From Candidatus Falkowiibacteriota bacterium (GTDB lineage Bacteria > Patescibacteriota > Patescibacteriia > Patescibacteriales > UBA12465): 33,052 nucleotides of DNA. Position numbers and translations under genes: made by a program. Positions 8,247 through 17,264 of the stretch are shown piece by piece. The stretch covers positions 1-33,052 of the forward strand of contig CAINDR010000004.1 in NCBI GenBank assembly GCA_903847415.1, written 5' to 3'. The notes below the pieces were generated by a model. It ran no database searches, had not been told where the DNA came from, and saw nothing but the letters and a program-made list of their open reading frames with translations. Position 1 is the first letter of the stretch; every line of letters begins with the position of its first letter.

Positions 8247-10920
8247 ATAAACTCCGCCCTTTTTCAACAGTTATTTCTCCATTTTGATCAACTACCACCG
8301 TATCCCTCCTTTTCAAAGAACCAGCCAAAATAAGTGAAGCAACTCGATCCTCAATTTTTTCTTGCAACAATCTGCGAAGTGGCCGAGCGCCAAATTTTGG
8401 ATCATAACCAGCTTTTGCTAAAGCCAAGGCACCAGTTTTATCCACTCGAAAACTAATCCCCTTCTCTTCTAATTGCTTCTTAATTTTACCAAGCAATAAT
8501 TTGGAAATTTGAAACAAATTATCTTCGCCCAGAGGCTTAAACACGATAATACCATCAAAACGATTTACCAATTCTGGCCGCATGTATTGATTCAATTGAC
8601 CATTGATAAGTCCATTTTTGATTTCTTCAATTGGTTTTTGATCTCGTAATTGTTCTTGAATATATAGCGCGCCGATGTTAGAGGTGGCGATCACAATCGA
8701 GTCCTTGAAATTAATTGTTTTTCCCTGTCCGTCGGTTAAGCGACCGTCATCCATTAACTGAAGAAATAGATTTAAGATATCAGGATGGGCTTTTTCAACT
8801 TCATCAAAAAGAATCAAAGAAAAAGGTTTTTTTCGAACAGCCTCGGTCAAATAACCGTCGCCGTTTTCATCGCCAATCATTTTGTGAACACTGTCTGGAT
8901 GTTGATATTCACTCATATCCAAACGGATCATAAACTCTTCACCACCAAAATAGACCTCCGAAACGGCTTTCGCTAATTCAGTTTTACCAACTCCGGTTGG
9001 GCCAAGAAATAAGAAACTCGCCATTGGACGATTTTTATCCTTCAAATCCAAACGTGCCCGTCGCAAACTATTTGCAACCATTGATACTGCCTCTTCTTGA
9101 CCAATCAAACGATGATGGATTTCTTCTTCTAATTTTAATAATCTCTCCCCTTCACTTTCTGTGATTTTGTTTGCCGGCACCCCGGTTAAAGCACTAATTG
9201 CTAAGGCAACTTCTTCTTTCCCACAAAAAGATGACGATCCTCGACGAGAATTTTTCGCAGAAATAACTGCTGCATCTTGTAAAAGATTCAGGGCTTTAAG
9301 GGGTAAAAAAGAATCATGTTGATATTTCTCAGACATCAAAACCGCCTCTTCAATTGCTTCATACAAAAAATAAATATGATACTTTTGCTCCAAGAAAGCG
9401 ACCTTGCTTTCTAAAATTAAAATCGCCTCATTTTCACTAGGTTCCTCTATCTTTATTTTCGCCAAAGCTTCATCAAGAGATTTGCCTTCTAAATGCTCCT
9501 GATAATTTTCCAAACTAATCGTTGCCAAACAAATAACTTGACCACGAGATAAAGATTCCGCCAAAACTCCGGACAAGTCTAAGCCACCATCCGAGCCAGC
9601 ACTGAGCCCAATAATATTTTCAATATTCTGAATAGCTAAAATAATATTCCCCGAAGAAGCTGCTTCATGAATACAGCGCAATAATCGATCCTCGGCCTCA
9701 GAAGCAGAAGCCCCAGCTACTAAACGAGAGATATCTAACTCAACCAATCTTTTGTCACGTAAAAATTCTGGAACCTCTTCTTGAACCATTAATTGCGCTA
9801 AGCCCTCTAGCATTGTTTTTTTACCCACGCCTGGATTACCAAGAAGCAAAATGCCATTACGTCCGCCACCAATATTTTCAAATATCTGAGTGAATTCATC
9901 TTCGCGAGCAACACACATTTCCAAGTAACCATATTTTGCAGCTTGCGTGAGATCGTGAGAAAAATTATTAAGAGTAGGGGTCGCAATTGCCGTATAAGAA
10001 CGATTCATGCCGCTATCCGGCTTGAAACGAGCAAGAGTTCGAAAGCGCTCATAATTTTCCCGAAGACGATCGTTAATCTGAAACCAAGACACTGCATTTT
10101 CTAGTTTATCTCCAGGGATCTCTAAATCAAATAAGATCTCGGTGAGAACTGGATCGTTTTCTGGCAACAACGCCAAAATATCTAAAATCTCAACTGCAGC
10201 CCGGCGACTCAGAGCGGTATTTTGAAACGCGGCAATCAGCGCATTTTCCAAAGCTGGCGAAATAATTGTTTTATTTTCCCGGAGATCACCTTCCTTAACG
10301 TGATTATCAATTTTTTCTAATAAAGACCGAGCATTAACATTGAGACGCACAAAAACTGCTTGAATTTTTTTATTTTTTAATAAAACCCTAAAAAAATGAA
10401 TTGGACGAACCTCTACTTGCTTGAGTTTTCGTGCTAAAAGATAAGCCTCATTAAGGGTTGAAAAACTTTCATCACTAAAACCTTTGGTGATTTCCAATTC
10501 CTGTGGTTTTCCCTTTAAAAAAGGTAGTAAGAGATCTTCGCGAGGCAAGTCTTTTTGAAACCAACGATGATAATTAATTTTTTTTTGAGAAGCAATTTTT
10601 TCGCTATGGCGATAAAACAAAAATAAATCTGCCAACAAAGAGATTGAGAAAATTAATAAGAGAGAATGTTTTTCTCGCCAGAAAAATAAAATTTTTTCAG
10701 GATTAGCAATAAAAGGATCCCCTTCTTGATAAGCCCACAAACCAAAAGCAAATAGTCCGGCGATTGAAGAAAACCAAAAAATTAAATCTATCGCTGATAA
10801 TATTTTTTTCTTGAGGCGTGAAATAGCGATTAAACCAAAATGGGGTTCATAATGACAAACCAAAGGTCGTCCACCATACCAATTGTCTTCACCTTCCGAA
10901 TGATTACTTGAATAATTCAT
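8245..10920 (-). CDS. Membrane-anchored ClpC/ClpB-like double AAA+ ATPase
   Basis: An 891-residue Hsp100 relative with two N-terminal membrane helices (about 42-65 and 85-103), a Clp N-like helical region (about 140-280) and two AAA+ modules. AAA1 has a Walker A, GNPGVGKKT at 361, but its Walker B reads LAIQNIE (428) instead of FIDExH, so it probably binds but does not hydrolyse ATP. AAA2 has GPTGVGKT at 640, LFDEVEK at 704 and the sensor TSNIG near 746. The usual pore segment GxPPGYVGxxEGG is replaced by the shorter GDENGDGY (683-690), and no ClpB middle domain or ClpP-docking (I/L/V)GF loop is visible. I infer an unfoldase or scaffold working at the inner membrane face, not a standard ClpC. 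It follows the small membrane protein gene by only 6 nt, and the two diverge from clpB. Confidence 0.85.
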   Translation of the reverse strand: MNYSSNHSEGEDNWYGGRPLVCHYEPHFGLIAISRLKKKILSAIDLIFWFSSIAGLFAFGLWAYQEGDPFIANPEKILFFWREKHSLLLIFSISLLADLFLFYRHSEKIASQKKINYHRWFQKDLPREDLLLPFLKGKPQELEITKGFSDESFSTLNEAYLLARKLKQVEVRPIHFFRVLLKNKKIQAVFVRLNVNARSLLEKIDNHVKEGDLRENKTIISPALENALIAAFQNTALSRRAAVEILDILALLPENDPVLTEILFDLEIPGDKLENAVSWFQINDRLRENYERFRTLARFKPDSGMNRSYTAIATPTLNNFSHDLTQAAKYGYLEMCVAREDEFTQIFENIGGGRNGILLLGNPGVGKKTMLEGLAQLMVQEEVPEFLRDKRLVELDISRLVAGASASEAEDRLLRCIHEAASSGNIILAIQNIENIIGLSAGSDGGLDLSGVLAESLSRGQVICLATISLENYQEHLEGKSLDEALAKIKIEEPSENEAILILESKVAFLEQKYHIYFLYEAIEEAVLMSEKYQHDSFLPLKALNLLQDAAVISAKNSRRGSSSFCGKEEVALAISALTGVPANKITESEGERLLKLEEEIHHRLIGQEEAVSMVANSLRRARLDLKDKNRPMASFLFLGPTGVGKTELAKAVSEVYFGGEEFMIRLDMSEYQHPDSVHKMIGDENGDGYLTEAVRKKPFSLILFDEVEKAHPDILNLFLQLMDDGRLTDGQGKTINFKDSIVIATSNIGALYIQEQLRDQKPIEEIKNGLINGQLNQYMRPELVNRFDGIIVFKPLGEDNLFQISKLLLGKIKKQLEEKGISFRVDKTGALALAKAGYDPKFGARPLRRLLQEKIEDRVASLILAGSLKRRDTVVVDQNGEITVEKGRSL

Positions 10921-10926
10921 AAATAA

Positions 10927-11292
10927 TTAAAACAGCTGCCAAAAAATAAAAGCTAAGATTGTTGGTAATAACAAAAGCCAAGCAATCACCAAAATAAGAA
11001 CTAGAGCTAAATAAAACAATAAAGCAATTCCTCGAAAAATAATTTGAAAGACTCTCATGAAAAAACTAACCAGTCTGCCAGTCAGATCTTCTTGTCCATA
11101 CATCGGCCGAAAAATATTTTTTAACCAAACAAACAGAGCTAAACTTTCTTGTTTATTCGACAAAAAACGCCACAAAGCGCCTAAAAAACGAAAAAAACCA
11201 ACTGAATACCACCAAAAAGGAAAATAAAAAACAACAAAAGCAACTTCTCCGGCGGCAATTAAAAAAGCAAAGAAAGGATTTTTATTAATCAT
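10927..11292 (-). CDS. Small membrane protein in operon with the membrane Clp ATPase
   Basis: A 121-residue hydrophobic protein with an N-terminal membrane segment (about 8-35, including FAFLIAAGEVAFVVFYFPFW) and one or two further segments in the last 40 residues (IALLFYLALVLILVIAWLLLL). Between them lies an amphipathic, basic stretch with FRPMYGQEDLTGR. I recognise no enzyme motif. It is the first gene of the minus-strand unit and stops 6 nt before the membrane Clp-like gene, so the two products probably act together, perhaps as anchor or adaptor; this is inferred from position only. Confidence 0.7.
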   Translation of the reverse strand: MINKNPFFAFLIAAGEVAFVVFYFPFWWYSVGFFRFLGALWRFLSNKQESLALFVWLKNIFRPMYGQEDLTGRLVSFFMRVFQIIFRGIALLFYLALVLILVIAWLLLLPTILAFIFWQLF

Positions 11293-11307
11293 ATTATTAT
11301 AAATAAA

Positions 11308-11316
11308 TTATAACAT
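11308..11316 (-). promoter_or_regulatory. Extended -10 promoter for the membrane Clp operon
   Basis: On the minus strand TGT followed by TATAAT (11313 down to 11308) forms an extended -10 element about 16 nt in front of the ATG at 11292. I see no good -35 hexamer. It is back to back with the CIRCE-controlled clpB promoter, so HrcA binding might influence both directions. Confidence 0.5.
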
Positions 11317-11328
11317 AATTTTAAACTG

Positions 11329-11357
11329 TTGACAGCATCAAATTGCTAAGGTATATT
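11329..11357 (+). promoter_or_regulatory. Sigma-70-type promoter of clpB
   Basis: TTGACA at 11329-11334 and TATATT at 11352-11357 are separated by exactly 17 nt. The start of transcription would fall inside the CIRCE element that begins 5 nt after the -10 box, so a repressor bound there would block initiation directly. Confidence 0.85.
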
Positions 11358-11361
11358 ATCT

Positions 11362-11388
11362 TTAGCACTCACAACTATAGAGTGCTAA
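11362..11388 (+). promoter_or_regulatory. CIRCE operator (HrcA binding site)
   Basis: TTAGCACTC, a 9-nt spacer and GAGTGCTAA form a perfect match to the known CIRCE consensus TTAGCACTC-N9-GAGTGCTAA. It overlaps the predicted transcription start of clpB. HrcA is the known CIRCE repressor that responds to heat stress through GroEL; hrcA itself is not in the window. Confidence 0.96.
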
Positions 11389-11416
11389 GAAAAGCAATAA
11401 AATAACTTATTTTTCT

Positions 11417-14050
11417 ATGTTTAATAAATTTACAACCAAGTCTCAAGAAGCAATAATTAACGCCCAAGTTATTGCCAATGAAAACGGCCAAATCCATATT
11501 GAGTCACTACACCTCCTCCTCGCTCTTCTTGAGCAAGAAGAAAGTTTAGTGAAAACGATTCTAGAAAAACTACGAATCAACCCCGAAGAAGTGGCTGAAT
11601 ATACTGAAAATAAAATCAGAAAATTAGAAAAAACTGAAGTTAATGCCAACTTAGCTGGACCAGTTAATACTGTCCAAGGAAATGGCGAAACGGCAATGGT
11701 TTTGGAGCGAGCAAAAAAAGAAGCCGACTTAATGAATGACGAATTTATTTCCACCGAACACATCCTTTTAGCTCTCATCGGCACCAAGAATCAAGCTCAG
11801 AATGTTTTATTGTATTTTAAAGTGGTCTATGAAAGTGTCGCCCCAATTATCAAAGAGCTACGAGGCAACCAAACTATTTCCGACCCCGATCCAGAAAATA
11901 AATATCGAGTTTTAGAAAAATTTACCACCAATTTAACCGAGTTAGCAAAACAAGAAAAATTAGATCCAGTTATTGGACGTGATGAAGAAATTCGCCGAAT
12001 CATGCAAGTTCTTCTGCGTCGAACAAAAAATAATCCAGTGTTAATTGGTGAGCCGGGTACCGGAAAGACCGCCATTGTTGAAGGATTGGCTCAACGAATT
12101 GTCTCTGGTGACGTACCGGAAAATTTAAAAAATAAACAAGTTCTTACTCTAGACCTTGGCGCCTTAGTTGCAGGCGCAAAATTTCGTGGTGAATTTGAAG
12201 ATCGCTTAAAAGCGGTTTTAAAGGAAGTCCAAAATAATGGCCAAATCATTCTTTTTATTGATGAACTCCACACTATTATTGGTGCTGGCGCTAGCGAAGG
12301 ATCAATTGACGCTAGCAATATGCTCAAACCAGTTTTGGCACGTGGCGAGCTAAGAACTATTGGTGCAACTACCACCAAAGAATATCAAAAATACATTGAA
12401 CGCGATGCTGCTCTTGAAAGAAGATTTCAACCAATCATGGTTAATGAACCAAATTTGGAAGATTCAGTTGCAATTCTGCGCGGAATCAAAGAAAAATATG
12501 AAGTTCACCATGGCGTCAGAATCACTGATAACGCTTTAATTGCTGCTGTAAAATTATCCAATCGCTATATTGCTGATCGTTTTTTACCAGACAAAGCGGT
12601 TGATTTGATTGATGAAGCAACCTCTGCACTCAGAATGGAAATCGATTCCATGCCAGAAGAATTAGACCGCCTAAAACGGGAAATTAAAAGACTAGAAATT
12701 ACTCGCGCTGGTCTCATTAGCACCGAGCCGAAATCAATCAAACTGCGGAGTATTAATAAAAGTTTAAGTGAATTAAAAGAAAAAAGCTCCCAACTAGAAC
12801 TACATTGGCAAAATGAAAAAAACATTATTGATGCTATTAGAACAAACAAAAAAGAGATTGATGAATTAAAAGCAAAGGCTGAAATCATTGAAAGACGAGG
12901 CGATGATTTAACTGAAGTGGCAAAAATAAAATATGGTCTGATTCCAGAGAAAGAAGACAGTATCCATAAATCTCAAGAAAGTCTTACTAAAATTCAAAAA
13001 AATGGTCAAAGAATTCTCAAGGAAGAAGTTGATGAAGAGGATGTTGCAAAAGTAGTAGCTAGGTGGACTGGAATCCCTGTTCAAAAAATGCTTCAAAGTG
13101 ACCTACAAAGATTAGTTCACACTGAAGAAGAATTAAAAAACGAAGTCATTGGCCAAGACGAAGCAATTACTGCAGTTTCAAATGCTATTCGTCGCAGTCG
13201 AGCTGGAATTAACGAAGAAAAAAAACCAATCGGCTCCTTTCTTTTTGTTGGTCCCACTGGTGTTGGTAAAACTGAATTAGCTAAAACTTTAGCAAAATTT
13301 ATTTTTAATGATGAAAACTCCTTGATTCGCTTAGACATGAGTGAATTTATGGAAAAACATAGTGTAGCCAAATTGATTGGTTCTCCTCCTGGTTATATCG
13401 GTCATGAAGAAGGTGGACAATTAACTGAAAAAATCCGCCGCAAACCTTATAGTGTTATTCTCTTTGACGAAATCGAAAAAGCTCATCCCGAAATGTTTAA
13501 TATGCTTTTGCAAATTCTGGACGATGGACGCTTAACTGATTCCAAAGGGAGAACGGTTAGTTTTAAAAACACTATTATTATCATGACCTCAAATCTCGGT
13601 AATGAAGTGATTCGACAATATTCTATTGGCTTTGGTGATCATGATCCTAAAAACCAAGAAAAAGAAAAAGGCGAAGAAATGAAAGAAAAAATTGATAAAA
13701 TTCTTCGTGATAATTTCAAGTTAGAATTCCTGAATCGCATTGATGAAATTGTTGTCTTTAAAAATCTTAACAAAGAATCGCTTGGTAAAATTGTTGAACT
13801 AGAATTAATTAAAGTAGAAAAAAGATTAAAAAACAAAAATATTGTTTTAAAACTTGGTCAAAAGGTTAAAAAGCATCTGGCCGAAAAAGGCTATGACCCA
13901 ACATTTGGGGCACGACCATTGAAGCGATTAATTCAAACCATGATTCTTGATGAACTAGCGATGGAGATTATTGAGGGAAAAATTCAAGAGGGTGACAAAA
14001 TTAGTATTGACTTAGGATTAAAGAATGAAGTAGTGATGAAAAAGATTTAA
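11417..14050 (+). CDS. clpB: ClpB-type disaggregase with a ClpP-docking-like loop
   Basis: An 877-residue Hsp100 protein: Clp N domain (1-145), AAA1 with GEPGTGKT at 211 and LFIDELH, a full ClpB middle domain coiled coil (about 410-535, beginning with [14 protein letters not shown]), and AAA2 with GPTGVGKT at 612, the pore loop GSPPGYIG and [11 protein letters not shown]. The presence of the long middle domain, ARWTGIPV and [10 protein letters not shown] identify ClpB, which rescues aggregated proteins together with DnaK. Unusually, after TSNLG the chain carries IGF at 737-739, where ClpC and ClpX-type unfoldases have the tripeptide that docks into ClpP. Control by heat stress through CIRCE and a consensus promoter is directly visible upstream, and a strong terminator follows. 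The ATG at 11417 matches the family N-terminus; no Shine-Dalgarno site is visible. Confidence 0.93.
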   Translation: MFNKFTTKSQEAIINAQVIANENGQIHIESLHLLLALLEQEESLVKTILEKLRINPEEVAEYTENKIRKLEKTEVNANLAGPVNTVQGNGETAMVLERAKKEADLMNDEFISTEHILLALIGTKNQAQNVLLYFKVVYESVAPIIKELRGNQTISDPDPENKYRVLEKFTTNLTELAKQEKLDPVIGRDEEIRRIMQVLLRRTKNNPVLIGEPGTGKTAIVEGLAQRIVSGDVPENLKNKQVLTLDLGALVAGAKFRGEFEDRLKAVLKEVQNNGQIILFIDELHTIIGAGASEGSIDASNMLKPVLARGELRTIGATTTKEYQKYIERDAALERRFQPIMVNEPNLEDSVAILRGIKEKYEVHHGVRITDNALIAAVKLSNRYIADRFLPDKAVDLIDEATSALRMEIDSMPEELDRLKREIKRLEITRAGLISTEPKSIKLRSINKSLSELKEKSSQLELHWQNEKNIIDAIRTNKKEIDELKAKAEIIERRGDDLTEVAKIKYGLIPEKEDSIHKSQESLTKIQKNGQRILKEEVDEEDVAKVVARWTGIPVQKMLQSDLQRLVHTEEELKNEVIGQDEAITAVSNAIRRSRAGINEEKKPIGSFLFVGPTGVGKTELAKTLAKFIFNDENSLIRLDMSEFMEKHSVAKLIGSPPGYIGHEEGGQLTEKIRRKPYSVILFDEIEKAHPEMFNMLLQILDDGRLTDSKGRTVSFKNTIIIMTSNLGNEVIRQYSIGFGDHDPKNQEKEKGEEMKEKIDKILRDNFKLEFLNRIDEIVVFKNLNKESLGKIVELELIKVEKRLKNKNIVLKLGQKVKKHLAEKGYDPTFGARPLKRLIQTMILDELAMEIIEGKIQEGDKISIDLGLKNEVVMKKI

Positions 14051-14060
14051 ACGGACTAAA

Positions 14061-14090
14061 AAACAAACCTCCCTAGTGAGGTTTGTTTTA
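14061..14090 (+). terminator. Terminator of clpB
   Basis: An 11-bp stem, AAACAAACCTC (14061-14071) against GAGGTTTGTTT (14078-14088), with a 6-nt loop and a short T-rich tail, begins 10 nt after the clpB stop codon. Confidence 0.85.
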
Positions 14091-14101
14091 ATTATTGCAA
14101 A

Positions 14102-14130
14102 TTGCCCTTATTTTTCTTTTATATTATAAT
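14102..14130 (+). promoter_or_regulatory. Promoter of the secreted lysozyme-like gene
   Basis: TTGCCC (14102-14107) and a perfect TATAAT (14125-14130) are 17 nt apart and lie about 30 nt before the ATG at 14160. Confidence 0.65.
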
Positions 14131-14159
14131 GAATAACGTAATTATTAATACTTTATTTT

Positions 14160-15653
14160 ATGTTGAAAAAATATCAGTCAACGATTTTTTTGGCGTTATT
14201 AGGGATTTTCATCTATTTTCCAACCGTTCAGGCAGCCAATCTTGACCCAGAGTTTAACCCTGAAAATATTATTAGCGATACCGAATTACTGGATTATAAT
14301 AGTATGAATTTATCAGAAATTCAAAATTTTCTCCAACAAAAAAATAGTTATCTGGCAAATTATCGAACCATCAATTCTCATGGAACACTGGACAAAACTG
14401 CTGCCGAAATTATTTATGATGCTACTCATCAAAACTACGACTGTAGTGGCATTGATCTCGGAGTTTCACCAACTGAAGCAGATAAAAAAGCTAAGTGCAA
14501 AATAATTAGCACTGTTAGTCCGAAATTAATGCTTGTTCTTCTGCAAAAAGAACAAGGTTTAATTGAAAAAGCAAATCCTAGTCAAAGTAGTTTGGATTGG
14601 GCAACTGGATATGGTTGTCCAGATAGTATCGCTTGCAACCCTTACTACAAAGGATTTGGCAAACAAATTAATAGCGCTTCCCTGCAATTTTTAGCATACA
14701 TCAAAGAACAGCACCGTTATGCCTATAAAGCTGGTCAGACCTATGAATTTACCAACCCCTACGGAACAATCAGTACCGCAACAATGACTGTCACCCCACA
14801 AAATAAAGCAACTGCCGCTCTTTATAACTACACTCCTCATGTTTTTAATGGTAATTACAATTTCTTTAAATTATGGAAAAAGTATTTTCCAACCATGAAA
14901 ACCTTTTATCCAGACAGCACTATTCTCCAAGCTGATGGTGAAAAAATAGTATGGTTAATTGAAAATGGCAAAAAACATCAATTCATGAATTGGGGTGCCT
15001 TTATTTCTCGTTTTAATCAAAGCCAAATTGTCAAAACCAGCTCAGAGATATTAGCAAATTATGAAATTGGCTCCGAAATTAAATTCCCAAACTATTCATT
15101 AGTAAGTGATCCAAACAAAAACATCTTTCTTTTAGTTGATAATGAAAAAAGATTAATTGCCGATAACAATGCTTTTAAAAAAATTGGTTTTAACAAAGAA
15201 GAAGTAATCAGTGCTAGTGCCTCTGAACTCAGCGCTTATCAAACTGGTCCAGAAATTACTGCCACCAGCGCATACGCAACTGGAGCAATTCTTCAAGATA
15301 GTAAAACTGGAGCCAGATTCTATGTTGAAAACGGTGAAAAATTCCCAATTCTCGACAAGGCAATCATGACCTATAAATTCAAAGATCGCAAAATAATCAA
15401 AGTAACGACCGCCGAACTGAATCGTTATCAAACCAAAGACCAAGTTCTTTTTGATAACGGAACTCTATTATCATCACCAAGTGCTCCAACCATTTACATG
15501 ATTGTTGGAGGGAAAAAAAGAGCATTTGCATCTGAAAGTGTCTTTTCTCAGATGGGCTACAATCGAAAAAATATTATCACCGTTAGTCCGCAATTATTAT
15601 ATGTCTATGATATGGGTGAAGCGATTCAGTTTAATACGACTAATATAAATTAA
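14160..15653 (+). CDS. Secreted lysozyme-like protein with four C-terminal repeats
   Basis: A 497-residue exported protein. Residues 1-25 are a signal peptide (LALLGIFIYFPTVQA, cleavage before ANL). Residues about 80-245 look like a lysozyme-fold domain: LMLVLLQKEQGLIE with candidate catalytic Glu131, then GYGCPD, the aromatic NPYYKGFGKQI and LYNYTPHVFNG. Four cysteines (95, 113, 153, 159) could form disulfides. After residue 250 come four imperfect repeats of about 50 residues (about 257-308, 315-366, 377-428, 441-490), each with a strand pair containing a G-K/E-K-R turn and ending in a hydrophobic x-x-Y-x-x-G segment; these probably bind the cell wall or another surface. The glycan-cleaving role is inferred from the fold-like motifs and is not proved. 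It is followed 8 nt later by the MEMO-like gene. Confidence 0.75.
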   Translation: MLKKYQSTIFLALLGIFIYFPTVQAANLDPEFNPENIISDTELLDYNSMNLSEIQNFLQQKNSYLANYRTINSHGTLDKTAAEIIYDATHQNYDCSGIDLGVSPTEADKKAKCKIISTVSPKLMLVLLQKEQGLIEKANPSQSSLDWATGYGCPDSIACNPYYKGFGKQINSASLQFLAYIKEQHRYAYKAGQTYEFTNPYGTISTATMTVTPQNKATAALYNYTPHVFNGNYNFFKLWKKYFPTMKTFYPDSTILQADGEKIVWLIENGKKHQFMNWGAFISRFNQSQIVKTSSEILANYEIGSEIKFPNYSLVSDPNKNIFLLVDNEKRLIADNNAFKKIGFNKEEVISASASELSAYQTGPEITATSAYATGAILQDSKTGARFYVENGEKFPILDKAIMTYKFKDRKIIKVTTAELNRYQTKDQVLFDNGTLLSSPSAPTIYMIVGGKKRAFASESVFSQMGYNRKNIITVSPQLLYVYDMGEAIQFNTTNIN

Positions 15654-15661
15654 AAAAAAAT

Positions 15662-16456
15662 ATGAAAATATCGTTTGCCGCCTTAGTTCCTCACTCCCCG
15701 CTTCTGATTCCAGAAATTGCCAAAGATAATTATCGCTTAATTTCCAAAACGACTGCGGCTTATGAAAAATTGGCCGAAGAGCTCACTACTATTAATCCCG
15801 AAACAATTATTGTCATCACTCCCCACGCCAAAAATACAAGCAAACATTTTTCTTTTAACAGTAACCCTGAGTTAAGCACCGACTTTTCCGAACTAGGATT
15901 TCTCGCAAATGGCCGAAAATTTAAGAATGATTTAATTCTTCTGCAATTATTTAAAGAAAAATTGCGACCAGAATTTCCCCTTCAGTTTTTAAGTTCAGAA
16001 AAACTAGACTACGCCTCCTCAATCCCGCTTCAAATTCTGGCAAACAATTTAAGTAGTCCAAAAATTATTCAACTATCTTATTCGAGCGGCAATTTGGAAG
16101 ATCACATTCTTTTTGGAAAAGCTTTGGGAACTATTTTAAAAGATTATCCAAAAAAAATTGCAATTATTGCTTCCGGAGATTTATCACATCGTTTGAAAAA
16201 AAATTCACCAGCTGGTTATTCACCAAAAGGAGCGCGTTTTGATAACAAATTAATTGAATACTTAAATAGTGAAGAACCAATCGAAAATATTTTGAAAATT
16301 GATGAGAACTTAATTAAAAATGCCTCCGAATGTGGACTAAAATCTGTTGTGCTGGCCCTAGGAATCTTGAGTGGCGCAGAAAATACTATTAGTGCCCAAG
16401 GATTAGCTTATCAAACTGAATTAGGAATTGGTTATCTCACGATGAGACTAATTTAG
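15662..16456 (+). CDS. MEMO1/LigB-like class III dioxygenase-fold protein
   Basis: A 264-residue protein of the MEMO/extradiol dioxygenase (LigB) fold, often called AmmeMemoRadiSam system protein B. Visible marks are LVPHSPLLIPEIA at 8 with a metal-site-type histidine, IVITPHAKN at about 50, SGDLSHR at about 180 and EYGL-like ECGLKSVVLALG at about 225. Substrates of this branch are unknown; human MEMO binds iron or copper. It is 8 nt downstream of the lysozyme-like gene and 9 nt upstream of the small WQDLAL protein, so the three are likely co-transcribed with def. A radical-SAM partner, which the family name implies, is not in the window. Confidence 0.85.
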   Translation: MKISFAALVPHSPLLIPEIAKDNYRLISKTTAAYEKLAEELTTINPETIIVITPHAKNTSKHFSFNSNPELSTDFSELGFLANGRKFKNDLILLQLFKEKLRPEFPLQFLSSEKLDYASSIPLQILANNLSSPKIIQLSYSSGNLEDHILFGKALGTILKDYPKKIAIIASGDLSHRLKKNSPAGYSPKGARFDNKLIEYLNSEEPIENILKIDENLIKNASECGLKSVVLALGILSGAENTISAQGLAYQTELGIGYLTMRLI

Positions 16457-16465
16457 AAAAAAATT

Positions 16466-16831
16466 ATGAATGATTTCTCTTCGTTTTCAGAAATAATTGC
16501 TAAAAAACAAAAAGTGAAAGCTCCTGCCTACCCCTGGCAAGACTTGGCTCTCTCGGTAATCAAAGAGTTAGCAATTCCCAACTTTAAACGCGGTTCAGTT
16601 TTTAAAGTTTGCAAAGAAAAAACTCCCGAAGAAATCCGAAGAGCAATCACCGACACTAAAGAACTTTGTCAGTTGGGGGAAAAATGGAAATACTTTTTTA
16701 AGTTAATCGAAAAAAAATATGAAACACCAGGAAATAGCAAAACTTTTGGAAATAGTACACTACCCAGACCCTATTCTCCGCAAAATTTCCAAAGAAATAC
16801 CAGAAAGCGAAATTACGAAGAAGAAGATTAG
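16466..16831 (+). CDS. Small conserved protein (WQDLAL motif), 3' end probably frameshifted into def
   Basis: A 121-residue reading frame. Residues 1-82 look like a genuine small domain, with APAYPWQDLALSVIKELAIP, FKRGSVFKVCKE and WKYFFKLIEKK; I associate such proteins with Patescibacteria and know no function for them. The last 36 residues (from about 86) are low-quality, Arg/Asn/Pro-rich, and coincide with the start of def in another frame, an overlap of 113 nt. The change happens at an A8 tract (16710-16717). One extra A would give ...FFKLIEKKI and a TGA forming the common ATGA overlap with the def start. I therefore trust the N-terminal part and regard the C-terminal tail as a product of tract length, either a true mutation, an assembly error or slippage. 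Confidence 0.65.
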   Translation: MNDFSSFSEIIAKKQKVKAPAYPWQDLALSVIKELAIPNFKRGSVFKVCKEKTPEEIRRAITDTKELCQLGEKWKYFFKLIEKKYETPGNSKTFGNSTLPRPYSPQNFQRNTRKRNYEEED

Positions 16832-17213
16832 AAGTCTCGCTCTTGATTTAGAAAAAACCATGCTTGAAAAAGATGGGGCCGGATTAGCGGCACCTCAAGT
16901 TGGGGAAAATGTGCGCATGGTTGTCTTGAGGCATAAAAACCAAAGTCTCTTTTTAATCAATCCAAAGATCACCAAAAAATCTTGGGGAAAGGTTACTGAG
17001 CAAGAGGGTTGTTTATCGGTAATTGATGAAGCAGGGGAAATCATTTATCATCCCATTGAACGAAACAAAAAAGTAACCTGCCTTTATTTTGATCTTGATG
17101 GAAAAAAAAAGAAAATCCAAGCTAACGATCAATTACTTGCGAGAGCTATTCAACATGAAGTTGATCATCTAGACGGAATCCTCTTCATTGACTACCTTAA
17201 ACCAAAGAAATAA
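16719..17213 (+). CDS. def: Peptide deformylase
   Basis: Removes the formyl group from the N-terminal methionine of new proteins. The 164-residue length is typical. All three active-site motifs are intact: GAGLAAPQVG at 53, EGCLS at 96 (metal ligand C98) and HEVDH at 146 (ligands H146 and H150, catalytic E147). The start must be ATG at 16719, because the family N-terminus (IVHYPDPILR) begins at residue 12 and the next ATG lies after it. It is the last gene of the plus-strand unit begun at 14160. Its functional partner fmt is 1.8 kb further on in the same direction but separated by other genes. Confidence 0.96.
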   Translation: MKHQEIAKLLEIVHYPDPILRKISKEIPESEITKKKIRSLALDLEKTMLEKDGAGLAAPQVGENVRMVVLRHKNQSLFLINPKITKKSWGKVTEQEGCLSVIDEAGEIIYHPIERNKKVTCLYFDLDGKKKKIQANDQLLARAIQHEVDHLDGILFIDYLKPKK

Positions 17214-17224
17214 AACTCAAAAAT

Positions 17225-17260
17225 AAAAAAAGAAGCAGTTATCCATTAGGATAACTGCTT
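17225..17260 (-). terminator. Terminator of the 199-residue unknown gene
   Basis: A 12-bp perfect stem (17233-17244 with 17249-17260, loop ATTA) is followed on the minus strand by a T-rich run (17231-17225). The plus side lacks a T run, so it mainly ends the minus-strand gene, whose stop codon lies 5 nt away; it may also slow read-through from def. Confidence 0.85.
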
Positions 17261-17264
17261 TAAA

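Noticed and set aside
11443-13836. Several minus-strand open frames of 60-115 codons under clpB
   Set aside because: All are shadows of clpB with Ser/Phe-rich translations and no start signals.
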